NCBI GenBank assembly: GCA_030605085.1
Contig: JAUWBH010000090.1
Span: 1-23,554, forward strand
Direction: 5' to 3'
Origin: Promethearchaeota archaeon
GTDB lineage: Archaea > Asgardarchaeota > Lokiarchaeia > Sigynarchaeales > SOKP01
Length of the DNA: 23,554 nt
Numbering within the stretch: position 1 is the first letter of the stretch; each line of letters begins with the position of its first letter. A model generated the notes under the pieces. The model was not told the origin of the DNA and searched no databases. It saw only the letters and a program-made list of their open reading frames with translations. The position numbers and the translations under genes were made by a program. Shown piece after piece: positions 1 through 9,900 of the stretch.

Positions 1-486
1 GGAAATGCTCAAATTGATGATGACATAATATTAATTGTTGACTTTGATGGAAAACCTGGGAAAGCCAGCAAATATTATTGGGATACGGCTACGTTTAAAA
101 CTTCTGAACAAATATTGTATTCAAGAAAAAGTATGAATGAAATAGCAACTAAACATTTATTAAATTCTTCTAAAGATATATCCAACGGCGGAATTTTTGG
201 TACATTGTATCAATTACTAACATATTCAGAAGTAGGAGCTGAGATCGATATAGATTTAATTATTCTTCCAGAGCTTCTGAAAGATTTAAAATATTCAATT
301 TTTGATTATTCTAAAATGTATTTAACTACTTCTTTTATAACTACATGCAAGGAGATAAATACAGAAGAGGTAATTAATTTGTTTAAACAATATAATCTAG
401 AAGCACATAAAATTGGTAAAGTAATTAAAAAACCTATTGTAAAAATATATAATAATAAGGAAGAAACTATTTTATTTGATCTATAG
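1..486 (+). CDS. AIR-synthase-related (PurM-like) protein, C-terminal part, 5' end outside window
   Basis: The frame is open from base 1 and stops with TAG at 484-486, so only the last 161 residues are visible and the true start lies upstream. The segment has the layout of the C-terminal domain of AIR synthase-related / selenophosphate-synthase-like ATP-binding enzymes: a strand with VDFDGKPGK followed by a Tyr-Trp-Asp, a helix, then the signature KDISNGGIFGTLYQLL (Lys-Asp-Ile-Ser plus Gly-Gly), then GAEIDID and a final IGKV-type strand. This resembles the sll0787-like branch of the superfamily; the substrate cannot be named. Its final 12 codons are duplicated just upstream of the membrane gene at 23000, which indicates that the two genes once abutted. 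Confidence 0.7.
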   Translation, partial: GNAQIDDDIILIVDFDGKPGKASKYYWDTATFKTSEQILYSRKSMNEIATKHLLNSSKDISNGGIFGTLYQLLTYSEVGAEIDIDLIILPELLKDLKYSIFDYSKMYLTTSFITTCKEINTEEVINLFKQYNLEAHKIGKVIKKPIVKIYNNKEETILFDL

Positions 487-506
487 GATTAAAGTTATTT
501 GTGAAA
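452..506 (+). repeat. Left copy of 55-bp direct repeat flanking the island
   Basis: Matches 22963-23017 at 52 of 55 positions; the differences are at 488, 489 and 491. It covers the last codons and stop of the AIR-synthase-related gene plus about 20 bp downstream. In this copy the ATG found in the right copy reads ATT, so no gene starts here. Confidence 0.9.
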
Positions 507-603
507 CCCTAGAACCTATTACTGAGATTATTCCTTTATAATTAAAATTCATTTTTAATTCACGTGACAAATTTTTTAAAATTTTATATTAAAAAAAATA
601 TTT

Positions 604-991
604 TTAATTCAATTTGCATAGACAGCTAACTAGGAATAGTGGTCTGATAATGGTGCCCAGAACCTTTACAAGAATAATATTCTTCCCCGTTGCTCCAGGA
701 CAGCTCGCTTCCCCTACAAGATAAATATTATCCAATGAATCTGTAGCTATAGAATAACAGAAATCAAGACTATCTCCACCCCAAGTTCTATTCCATTGTA
801 ATACTCCCGAATCATCATATTTGATAAGAATATGTTCGTTTATTTTCCCAGCGAAACGAACATCCTGCGAGATAAATATTATTGGATGAATCCATTGCTA
901 ATGCATTTTCAAGTTCCATTTCATTACTCCCCCATGTCCTATTCCATTGCTGCACTCCTGAACTATCATATTTTACTAAACAGATATCCAG
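604..991 (-). pseudogene. Remnant of an SBBP-type beta-propeller repeat protein
   Basis: Read on the minus strand, two successive repeat units can be translated, with one frameshift between them near 835-845. Each carries the SBBP (beta-propeller repeat) pattern: Lys-Tyr-Asp, Ser-Gly-Val, QWNRTWG, then an Ala-x-Asp-Ser and an N-I-Y-L-x-G strand. The first unit is cut by a stop upstream of 991, and the second ends at a TAA at 604-606 after a non-conserved tail. These proteins are normally long secreted or surface propellers with many such units, so this is a fragment of about 130 residues. It has no start codon, no signal peptide and no intact partner nearby. The rest of 487-1226 shows only AT-rich sequence with nothing I recognise. 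Confidence 0.65.
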
Positions 992-1226
992 TTATTTCCT
1001 CAAACTGCTTCTTAACTTGGAGGATTTCAAAAAACTAATTTTGCTGATGAAATTTTAAAATTATCGAATAGAATCATGTCAATTTCACAACATTCTTTAG
1101 ATGTATAAATAAGATTACTAATATGTATGAACTTTCTCACAACATCAACTAAAATTGCTAAAAGCAGAAAAGTTAAAAGAAATTAATTACTTTAATTATT
1201 ACTGATTTTAATCGAATAAGCTTTAG

Positions 1227-1298
1227 GCGCTCGTTGTGTAGTGGCTATCATCCAGGACTTCCAATTCTGGGACCCAGGTTCAATTCCCGGCGAGCGCA
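1227..1298 (+). tRNA. tRNA-Gly (anticodon UCC)
   Basis: A full cloverleaf can be folded by eye. The acceptor stem is GCGCTCG (1227-1233) with CGAGCGC (1291-1297) and discriminator A1298. There is a short D arm with GG in its loop. The anticodon stem CAGGA/TTCTG encloses loop CTTCCAA, giving anticodon TCC, which reads GGA glycine codons. The T arm is CCAGG-TTCAATT-CCCGG, with one A-C mismatch in the stem. CCA is not encoded and there is no intron. Confidence 0.95.
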
Positions 1299-1480
1299 TT
1301 TAAAATATTATAATCTTCGTGAAAGGATGTTCGTAATAAAACAAGCCATTTCCATATTAAATCACTACTTTTATATATTAGAAACTAACTGTTTTTCTTT
1401 TCTTTAAACATATGTTATTCCTTCATTAATCTTAAATTCTTTATTTTATTATAGCCAATACTGATATATTTTTCGTAAGA

Positions 1481-2620
1481 ATGGTTAAATATACGCATAA
1501 AGAGTTTAAAACAGCTTTAAATAAATTAAAATACCCTGATTCATGGTTCTGGGCGAAATATACCATAAATCCATATTCTGGTTGTCAACATGCATGTGTA
1601 TATTGTGATGCGAGAAGTGATCGTTATTTTCTTCAGCAGAATTTTGAAAATGAAATTATAATTAAGACTAATATTGATAAAATGTTAGATCTTAGAATTA
1701 AAAGAGCAAGAAAGCTATTACCCGATGTTGTTGATCCTGGCGGAGTAAATGATGCATATCAGCCAATAGAAAAGAAAGTTGAAAATACCAGAAAAGTTCT
1801 ACAAGTGTTAGCTAAACATAAATTTCCTTTAAACATCGCCACCAAATCAAAACTAATAATACGGGATTTAGATGTTTTAAAAGAAATAGCCGGAGATTCT
1901 TGGTGTACTATAGGATTTTCAATAACAACTACAAATGAAGATTTAGCGCAATTTTTAGAACCTTATTCTTCGAAACCATCAGAACGCCTTGGAGCTTTAA
2001 AAACAATTAAGAACGAAGCTCCAAATATTCAAGTTGGAACTTACTTCATGCCTATTATTCCATTCTTGGAAGATTCTGAGAAAAATATGGAGGATGTTAT
2101 AAGAAATTCTAGAGAAGCTGGAGCAGATTTTCTGTTATTTTCTCCTGGGTTAACCATGCGGGATTCTCAGGCAGAATTTTTTCTTAAGAAATTAAAAAAT
2201 AGTAAGTTTAGCAATATTGTTAAACCTCTTCTGAATTTATATAAAGGACAAATGCAACCTCCTTCTGATTATGTTAAAACCCTTCATCTTAAGCTATTGT
2301 ATTTTTGTCAAAAATATGATTTAGCAATAAGAATAAAAAGATGGATCCCCTCTGATTATCGTAAGTGGAATTATAAAATTTCTGAATTGTTATTGAATAA
2401 AGTTTATCTCGATAATCTGAAAACAGGAAAATCTAATAAAACAATGATGTGGACGGGATTAAATTTAAACAACTTAGAAGAATCAATTTTAGACGTTTAT
2501 AAACGAGGAGAGCTCTCGAAATTAAGAAATTTTAGCAAAAATATAATCGAATTTGTAACGCCTTATTTAGAAAAAAGCAAGGACCCAAAACATAAAACGG
2601 GGTTGGATAAATTCTTATGA
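1481..2620 (+). CDS. Radical SAM protein, SPL/Rv2578c-like (COG1533 type)
   Basis: This 379-residue protein has the radical-SAM cluster motif CxxxCxxC near its N-terminus (Cys35, Cys39, Cys42 in GCQHACVYCDAR), preceded by WFWAKYTINPYSGC, typical of the COG1533 spore-photoproduct-lyase-like family. Further along, NIATKSKLIIRDLDVL and GFSITTTNED match the barrel strands after the cluster in that family. The protein would bind a 4Fe-4S cluster and cleave S-adenosylmethionine; a DNA-lesion substrate is inferred from the family name and the neighbour, not shown by the sequence. The stop overlaps the start of the AlkD-like gene by 4 nt (ATGA), so the two are co-transcribed and probably translationally coupled. 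Confidence 0.85.
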   Translation: MVKYTHKEFKTALNKLKYPDSWFWAKYTINPYSGCQHACVYCDARSDRYFLQQNFENEIIIKTNIDKMLDLRIKRARKLLPDVVDPGGVNDAYQPIEKKVENTRKVLQVLAKHKFPLNIATKSKLIIRDLDVLKEIAGDSWCTIGFSITTTNEDLAQFLEPYSSKPSERLGALKTIKNEAPNIQVGTYFMPIIPFLEDSEKNMEDVIRNSREAGADFLLFSPGLTMRDSQAEFFLKKLKNSKFSNIVKPLLNLYKGQMQPPSDYVKTLHLKLLYFCQKYDLAIRIKRWIPSDYRKWNYKISELLLNKVYLDNLKTGKSNKTMMWTGLNLNNLEESILDVYKRGELSKLRNFSKNIIEFVTPYLEKSKDPKHKTGLDKFL

Positions 2621-3357
2621 TAGAAAAAATTTCTCAGGAAATTAGAAACGAATTAAAGAAGACTGCTCCTAAACTAACAAAAGAACAGCTTTCTAGAAGA
2701 GACAGAATTTTAAACTCTGATAATCCTGATTTTGTTGGGTATGGGCATAAAATTTCAGATATTGAAAAGTTAGTTAAATCAATTTACACAGAACACGATT
2801 GTTTTTTTAACGATGCTTTATATGTCTTTAAATTACTATTTAAATCAGACATACACGAAGAAAAGCTTGCGGCAATTTTCTTTTTAAACCTTTTTAAGAA
2901 ATACTTCACTGCTCAAACCATCGATTTATTTTACGAGGGGATCTCCAAGCATTGCGACTCTTGGGCTATATGCGATACAACTTTTATTCGGGTAATAGGC
3001 CCGTTTTTAGGGAAAAAAAGTAATCAAGAGTTAGCAAAAAAAACAATTGATACCTGGGCGAACGAAGACAATTTGTGGATTAAAAGAGCCTCAATGGTGA
3101 TATTGTTAAAAATCGTCATGATGAGAAAAGGATTTGATGAAAATTACGTTTTTAAATTGGTTGAAAACATGTTACAATATCCAGAGGATTATATACATAA
3201 AGGAATTGGATGGCTTCTTAAAACTTGCTCAAAATACGAACCAGACACGATCTATGATTATCTAATCAAAAACAAAAATACTTTACCTCGGTTAATAATC
3301 AGATACGCAAGCGAAAAACTTTCAAAAGAAAAAAGAGTTCTTGTACTCAGCAAATAA
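2617..3357 (+). CDS. DNA alkylation repair protein, AlkD-like (HEAT-repeat glycosylase family)
   Basis: This 246-residue all-helical protein belongs to the AlkD-like DNA alkylation repair family. AlkD uses a Trp/Asp pair four residues apart plus a later Arg and Trp. Here W116 and D120 (in SWAICDTTF), R157 (in NLWIKRASM) and W199 (in HKGIGWLLK) occupy the same order with nearly the same spacing, so the active site appears intact. It would excise alkylated purines from DNA. The ATG at 2617 lies inside the stop of the radical-SAM gene, so both belong to one operon; together they look like a small DNA-repair cassette. Length is normal for the family. Confidence 0.85.
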   Translation: MIEKISQEIRNELKKTAPKLTKEQLSRRDRILNSDNPDFVGYGHKISDIEKLVKSIYTEHDCFFNDALYVFKLLFKSDIHEEKLAAIFFLNLFKKYFTAQTIDLFYEGISKHCDSWAICDTTFIRVIGPFLGKKSNQELAKKTIDTWANEDNLWIKRASMVILLKIVMMRKGFDENYVFKLVENMLQYPEDYIHKGIGWLLKTCSKYEPDTIYDYLIKNKNTLPRLIIRYASEKLSKEKRVLVLSK

Positions 3358-3467
3358 TCTCGCATTACCTTATCTAAAATATTGGAACAACCGTTAGTTT
3401 TACAGATATGTCCATATTATTATAAATAACTGAAAGGGTCAAATATCATTTTCATTAAAATAATGTT

Positions 3468-5045
3468 ATGTCATCTTTTATTCGAAAAACAAAGAAATTT
3501 AACAATTCTAAATTAATTGCTGTTCTTTTGTTATCTTTCATTTGTTATACGCTACTACTTCCAAACTTTTCAAGTTTGATTCCAATAGATGCTAAAGCTC
3601 TTAATAGAGAAAATGTGGACTACATTTTGGTTAATGCTAATATATTAACGCTTGATGAAACAAATCCAGTCGTGGGAGCTATAGCAATAAAAGATGGATT
3701 AATTCATGCTTTAGGAAGTTCACAAGAGATTCTACAAGATTATATGACCAAAGAAGGAAACATTTTTAATATTAACGAGTCTACAATTATGCCTGGAATC
3801 ATTGATGGACACACACATCTATTAGTATCAGCTTTAACCTCCGACATTAAAACTCTTGCAGAAGCCCAAGAATTTGCATTAAGTTATGGATACACAACCC
3901 TATTAGAAAAAGGAGCAGATGGTTGGGAACGAGACATAAAACCACTCATGGATGCTGAACAAAATGATGAGATGCGTTTATGCATAAATATTTTTCCCAT
4001 TTATAACCTAGCATGGCTAGAGGAGGATAAACCCGTTGTCGTTTCAAAATGGTTCCCAGAGAGAGAACCGATTTTAGACCACGATCGCATGCTTCGTGTA
4101 CCCGGTATTAAAATATACACGGATGGTTCAAAGGGTGGTTTCCTAGGATTACCTGCTTTGAGTATCCCTTACCCACAAGAAGTAAATGAGTATGGTGATT
4201 TGTTTTTTACCCAAAACGAATTGAATTCGATTGTTAAAGACATAACTGACGCAGGATTTAGATGTGCGTTCCATTCGATGGGCGATCGAGCTATTGAAAC
4301 CGTTTTAAATACTATAGAATACGCCTTAGAAGGCGAGACTAATGACAACTATCGCCATCAGCTCGAACATAATAGTTTTTTAAGAGAAGATTTAATAACT
4401 AAAGTGAGTGAATTGAATACTATACACTCCGTGAGAGGATACTATCCAACCCATCTTCAACATGCTTACACATCAGTTTATAATGAAACTTATATGGAAT
4501 GGAATGTTAATCGTTATTCCCTCCCTGGTTTAGGTATACACGCCTACTTGGAAACTGATTTTACAATAGAACTCTATGTTGAGGGGGATCTTACTCATTC
4601 ACGGAATATTAATCCCTTCTTACATCTCTGGGGATTGGTCACGAGAAGATCAATGGATAAGAATGGTACTATCCATCAACCAGAGCCATGTCTAGCTGAA
4701 CACGAAATAAGCGTTGATCAAGCTCTCAGAATGATGACTATAGAAGGAGCTTATGCGGTATCGCAAGAGGATTACCTAGGAACGTTAGAAGTTGGAAAAT
4801 TTGCTGATCTTATTATCCTTTCGGATGATCCAATGAAAATTGATTTGGACGAGTTAAAAGACCTTGAAGTTTACTTAACAATGGTTGGAGGTAAAATAGA
4901 ATACAAAAAAGAAGGTATAACCTTTCCAATAGTTCCTGATTTCCCTGCAATATTCGGTCCAGATGTCGGTTTAATTTTGCTTTCGATGATACTTGGAATA
5001 AGCTTTGTTCTTGGTAAAACTCTGCTAATAAAAAAGAGAAAATAG
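3468..5045 (+). CDS. Membrane-anchored YtcJ-like amidohydrolase
   Basis: This 525-residue protein has a hydrophobic segment at about 15-33 (signal anchor or signal peptide), an amidohydrolase body, and a second hydrophobic segment at about 500-519 followed by a positive tail KKRK, so the catalytic domain is predicted to lie outside the cell. The metal-site series can be read: GIIDGHTHL (H115, H117), GIKIYTDGSKGG (K215), FHSMGD (H269), HQLEHN (H297/H301) and an Asp at 364 in LETDFT. The C-terminal YLGTLEVGKFADLIIL strand closes the composite beta domain, as in YtcJ/imidazolonepropionase-like enzymes. The usual GSD context of the last Asp is altered to ETD. The substrate is unknown. A TATA-like stretch (about 3418-3428) lies 40 bp upstream. 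Confidence 0.85.
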   Translation: MSSFIRKTKKFNNSKLIAVLLLSFICYTLLLPNFSSLIPIDAKALNRENVDYILVNANILTLDETNPVVGAIAIKDGLIHALGSSQEILQDYMTKEGNIFNINESTIMPGIIDGHTHLLVSALTSDIKTLAEAQEFALSYGYTTLLEKGADGWERDIKPLMDAEQNDEMRLCINIFPIYNLAWLEEDKPVVVSKWFPEREPILDHDRMLRVPGIKIYTDGSKGGFLGLPALSIPYPQEVNEYGDLFFTQNELNSIVKDITDAGFRCAFHSMGDRAIETVLNTIEYALEGETNDNYRHQLEHNSFLREDLITKVSELNTIHSVRGYYPTHLQHAYTSVYNETYMEWNVNRYSLPGLGIHAYLETDFTIELYVEGDLTHSRNINPFLHLWGLVTRRSMDKNGTIHQPEPCLAEHEISVDQALRMMTIEGAYAVSQEDYLGTLEVGKFADLIILSDDPMKIDLDELKDLEVYLTMVGGKIEYKKEGITFPIVPDFPAIFGPDVGLILLSMILGISFVLGKTLLIKKRK

Positions 5046-5273
5046 ATAGGAGAACTTAATATCCTTACAATTATTTATAAAAATTTTTTTCTGTAATAAT
5101 CAAAATTTCTATTTTAATTATCAATCCTTCTTTTGGGAGGAAAACCAGCCTTAAGGTTATTAGACGGTGTGCTAGCCGCTGAGTTTATAACATACCTCAT
5201 TAATAGTTCATGGAACTAGAATTCCTTTTCGATAAATTTCTTCTAGTTGATTAATTACTTTAAGTTCTTTAAT

Positions 5274-6368
5274 TTACCACGAAAATAATTCGTCAATAAT
5301 ATTACTAATGGGGTGAAATATTTCTATATCGTCACTCCAGTTAATTAGAACGTTATGATATATCTGCTCAACTTTTACTATTAATTCCCTTAGATTGTAA
5401 TTAAAAAACCTTAATTCTTCAGTACTAAATATTACTCCTGTAATGTGCTCGCTGGAAAATATATTAATTATTTTTCCTTTTTTTTTAATCATGGAAAAAC
5501 CTTTTTTTTTTCCTCGAATTATTTCTTCAAGCATGATGTTAATAGAAGCAATTGCTCCAGTTATTAAATCTTCATCTATACTCGCGCTTTTTTCTGTAAA
5601 AGACATATGGTATAGACAAGCGCCTCCTTTGTTCATTATATAAATCGATTCAATTTTATTTTGCCAATCAAACTCAAAAAATGGAGGAAGTCTTCTAAAA
5701 AAATTGAAGATTAATCCAATGCTAGTTAATTGCATAATAGCTCCTAATAACCGAAATTCTAATCCAAAATTATCAATGATATCATCCATTGAAAGAATAT
5801 ACCCCACTAACAAAATTACCCAGGGTAGAAGAAATTTTACCATTCCTAAAAGTGGATTTTCTTGAGCCTTCACCTTTCTAACAAACTCTATTATATATAT
5901 TAAAAAGAAAAGAACAAACGAAGGCCAAAAAAATATGGAAAGTGTGGTAGTAATCTGTAAATTTATAAAAAAAGTTATTATAAAAATAACTAAAAAGATT
6001 AAATAACAGATTGTAAAGAAATATCTTTTAAACAAAAATTTCCTGTTTTTTTCGTTAAAAAACATAAATAATAGAGCCCCCGATATTACCGAAACATACC
6101 CACAATTTAATAACACGGTTCTGTAACTTCCAGATCTCCAAATATAAAATGGAGATTCAATAATATCAACTGAATAATAATCTCCAATAATAAAAAAGAA
6201 CCACATGGTTGAAAATCCCAAAAACATTGCGAAAAATCCTAAATCTTGGGAATTTTTTAGCTGAACTTGTTGTTTTTTATATTTGATTAAAAAAAAAATA
6301 CTTAACTCAAAAGAAGAAAACATGTAAATCCATTCTATAACTAATAAAGGAATTCTTAAAGGTCCCAA
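5274..6368 (-). CDS. Seven-TM protein with cytosolic longin/roadblock-like domain
   Basis: The N-terminal 225 residues hold about seven hydrophobic helices (roughly 8-29, 44-62, 83-103, 115-136, 143-162, 175-194, 205-224). The C-terminal part (about 236-360) is soluble and reads like a longin/roadblock alpha-beta domain: IESIYIMNKGGACLYHMSF, then DEDLITGAIASINIML, then a strand pair and a long final helix. Such domains serve as small-GTPase regulators or scaffolds and are abundant in Asgard archaea; a membrane receptor that presents one to the cytosol is an inference. The start is uncertain: TTG at 6368 has no good ribosome site, and the first ATG is residue 16. It lies 25 bp downstream of a second, broken longin-like ORF on the same strand. 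Confidence 0.7.
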   Translation of the reverse strand: MGPLRIPLLVIEWIYMFSSFELSIFFLIKYKKQQVQLKNSQDLGFFAMFLGFSTMWFFFIIGDYYSVDIIESPFYIWRSGSYRTVLLNCGYVSVISGALLFMFFNEKNRKFLFKRYFFTICYLIFLVIFIITFFINLQITTTLSIFFWPSFVLFFLIYIIEFVRKVKAQENPLLGMVKFLLPWVILLVGYILSMDDIIDNFGLEFRLLGAIMQLTSIGLIFNFFRRLPPFFEFDWQNKIESIYIMNKGGACLYHMSFTEKSASIDEDLITGAIASINIMLEEIIRGKKKGFSMIKKKGKIINIFSSEHITGVIFSTEELRFFNYNLRELIVKVEQIYHNVLINWSDDIEIFHPISNIIDELFSW

Positions 6369-6393
6369 TATAGGGAATTCGGCGAATTGTACT

Positions 6394-6842
6394 TTAATCT
6401 CCTCGCTGTTGTTTTAAAATATTATTTATAACAATATTAAAGCTCCTAAACAATTGTTCTTGGTTTCCTTTCAAGCTATCCAAACTTAATAAGATTTCTT
6501 TAAAAAATGTTTCAAACTGAGCTTTTATAACTTTTAGGAGATGATGGGCGCTTAGTAAGTCTTTTTTAACAACTAAAACATAAGTTATATCAGACGCATT
6601 TAACCCATATTCTAATAATATTTGCGAATCTTCGTGTTTGATTTTATCTAACTTTTGGTTTTTTGTACCAGTTATCGCATTAATAATCTTTTCTATACCT
6701 GAGATGCTACTAGAAAATACTTGATCGTGGAGACTAAAGTAATTTTGTTTATGTTGTTTTAAAGCTCTCTGAAAACGAAATCTAAGAATTCCAATCCGAA
6801 AATCTTTTAAAACTTATAATTTTTTATGATTAAGAAAAACAT
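6394..6842 (-). pseudogene. Longin/roadblock-like ORF, frameshifted or lacking a start codon
   Basis: The minus-strand frame from about 6813 to the TAA at 6394-6396 is open for 139 codons and looks coding. It contains SGIEKIINAITG, a strand pair with YVLVVKKDLL, and a long helix ending the fold, in the same order as the C-terminal domain of the next gene. It has no ATG, GTG or TTG at its beginning. An ATG at 6842 in another frame gives MFFLIIKNYKF. Adding one T to the TTTT run near 6808 would join this to the main frame as a 149-residue protein. Either a 1-nt deletion has occurred or translation starts at a non-standard codon. It sits between the 7-TM longin-type gene and the large receptor, all on one strand. 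Confidence 0.6.
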
Positions 6843-6936
6843 CTTGATTATTTTATATTTATTGCGATGATGTAGGATTTATTTCTTTACTTGGTAAGAT
6901 AGAAATAAAATGAGATTAAAATAGAACGAAAGAATT

Positions 6937-9900
6937 TTATTTTGAGGGAATAACCATGTCACAAAATTCACATTTGATAGATCGACCATTAATATAGTTC
7001 AATACTAAATTTGGTGGAATTTTACCTGCACAATAAGGGCATTTATTCAATCGAATTAAACTATTAATATCATAGAATTCATCTTCAGGGTTTATTATAT
7101 TATGTTTTTTAAATGATGTACTTATCAGATTTCGAACTTCTGCTAAAAAGGAGGTGATTTGGCCTTCATCATCCCCAGAAACTTCTACTTCTAAAATTTT
7201 ACTCTCTCCATCCAATAGGACATAAGTAATAACTCTATTACGATATTTTTTTGTTAATCCATAAAACCAAGCTTCTCCAAATTTATCTTTTTCAGAAAAA
7301 TCTCTATAAACTAATTTGATATCGTATTGTCCAATAACGGATATAATATAATCAAAAATATCTTTAGATTTTTCTGGTTTGTGAATTGGGAAGATCTTTT
7401 TATCTCGATGGTTAAGCTTTCGATGATCGCGTTTAACGACGGCTACATTTGCATCACTCTTAGTGTAGAACAATGGACATCTAATCGTTAGCATAATTGG
7501 GTCCATAGTTATTGCATCAGGTTTTCCTTTCGCATTTAGATATCTTATAGTAGCATTAATCGAACTTGAACAGCAATTAAATGGTTCTAAGTATAGAGTA
7601 ACTGTTTTATCTTCGCCCCCTCCTATTTTTGGTATTAGTACTGTATCTCCTTTAACTTCATAATTGGGTTCAATAATAATCCATTTTAATGCATCAGGAA
7701 CATCAATTGATATTTTAAAATCTGTCAGAGTTCTTCCAGTGTTATTAGCTAAATTCATCTTAAATCTGATTTGACCGCCAAAATAGTCATGTCCTTTAGT
7801 AATAATTAACGCTTTTTCAAGTTCTTCAGTTTTAATAACCGAATCAATGTCTTCGAAGCCTTTTATTTTAACTCCATCAACTATTACTTTTGGTGTTACG
7901 GGGCTAACTCCATATAATTCATCGTATTTGTCATCAAGTTCAATTTGATAATTTCTTGTATTTACTATTTTATTCAGAATTGTTTCTGCTAGTTTTTGAA
8001 ATTCAGGAAACTTTTCCGCTTTTTCTTTAAGTAAAGTTAATTCGTTCATTGCGTTATTAACCATTTCTTTTGCTTTCAATAAATCTCTATCCTGTATTTC
8101 TCTCGCTTTATTTAAATTATTTTCGATATTTATGTATTTTTTCTCAATGTCAATTCGTTTAAGATACAATTCAATAGAATTCAATGTTTTTTTAAGAGGA
8201 ATTTGAGAAATACCTAAATTTTTAGCCTGTATAATCTCAATAGCGTTTCTAATGTCCTTTTGAGCAGATATAAATTGTTCTTGTGCTCTTTCGATATTTT
8301 TCTTTTCAAGAAATGTTTGTGCTGAATGAATTCTGTTAGAAGCATTTTGAGCATAAGCTTCACAAATATTATTATTGAAAATTTGTATATTTTTGGCGAT
8401 CTTTTCTCTTTCTTCTGAGGATGGTGCTTTATTTAAAACTAATTTATATTTTTCATTAGCCTTTTGCCAATTTTCTATTGCTTCAAAAAACGATTTTTTA
8501 GAGAAATATTGCTGACTTTTTTTATCTAACTCTTTAATTTCTCTAAGGATATTCTCAAATTTTAAAGCCTCCAGTTCTTTTTCTTTTTCTTTCTGATATT
8601 TCTTAGTTCTACGAGATTCAATACTATTATTTACTATATTCTTAAGGCTTTTTAATATCACAGAATAGTTATGCTTTAAAAATAAAGCTATTATTGTTAT
8701 ACCCAGAGGAAGAAATAAAAGTATTAATCTTAAAAGAAGATCGCTACCAAAAAGATTGGGAACACCTAGAATTGGTATTAAAAAGTTTATTAGCAATAAT
8801 GGCCAAAGAAAAATTCCAATACCTATTGCTAATCCAATAAAAATATTTCCAGTAATTGTTAACTCTATAAAAAAAATAAAACCAATTAGAAAATAGAATA
8901 TCAAGACATCTATGTAATGTTTTTTTAAGTTTTTAATTAATTTATTTCCAAAATGCCAGTGATAACGATAATTGAGATACATAAAACTGACAAAAACAAA
9001 AATACAACATAAAATTAGAACAATAATACCTACAACACCCCAATCAATTTCTAATGGTGCTGGAGAAACAATTATTGAATAATATCCATCGTAATAATCT
9101 CCTTTAATTGGATAAACTTTAATGTACACTGTTTTTTCTTCATTTAGCTCCAGTTTTAATTCTTCTTCAATATCAAATTCCGAGTTATTGCTAATGTTTT
9201 CAATAATACTAAAATCTAAATCGTAAGAACAAAGTATTTCCCAGTCTACAAATCCATATGGTTTAATTCTTACGACGTATTTTCCTTCCTCAAGGTGTAT
9301 GTAATAATAATTCGCCTCATTTTCATAACAATGCCTATATTGTATTTCCTGATTTAAAACTAAAGGTGCTAATTTTTCTTCATCCAAGTTATTACTTTCA
9401 GTATTAGGATCTGAATAATACTCTAACTGAGTTTCGCTTGAAAGGATTAGATCGTGAAAATGAGACGAATGGTTGCCATAATACGGACTCACATCCAACC
9501 AATTACCTGTGATTTGTTGAACTGGATAATCATAATATCCTAAAGCGTAAATGGCAGTAGACATGTCCTCTAAAAATATCAATTGAAATATTGTCTGATT
9601 ATATTTAGATACTAAGAAAAAATTATTAAATTGATCGGGTTTACACCCTTCAATTACTCCCAATGATGTCCCATTTGATAAATAATAGCTTCTAACAATA
9701 CCCTCATCGTTATGCATGGTAACACCAATATTCATATTGTTTATATAATATGAAGGAGAGTTTGTTTTTGAATAACCAAACTTATGGATACTTTCTCCAT
9801 CTTTTCCACTTATCAACTCATACTCAGAGCCTTGTGGCGTGACTAATATGTCAAAGTATCCATCGTTATTCTGATCAGGGCAAATAGACTCACCCTGAGA

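Noticed and set aside
832..1038. 68-codon plus-strand ORF
   Set aside because: It is antisense to the SBBP repeat remnant, which has recognisable repeat motifs on the minus strand.
5130..5215. Relatively G+C-rich stretch after the amidohydrolase that looks as if it could be a structured RNA
   Set aside because: No cloverleaf, conserved hairpin or known RNA motif could be folded from it by eye.
5443..5643. 66-codon plus-strand ORF
   Set aside because: It is antisense to the longin-like domain of the 7-TM protein.
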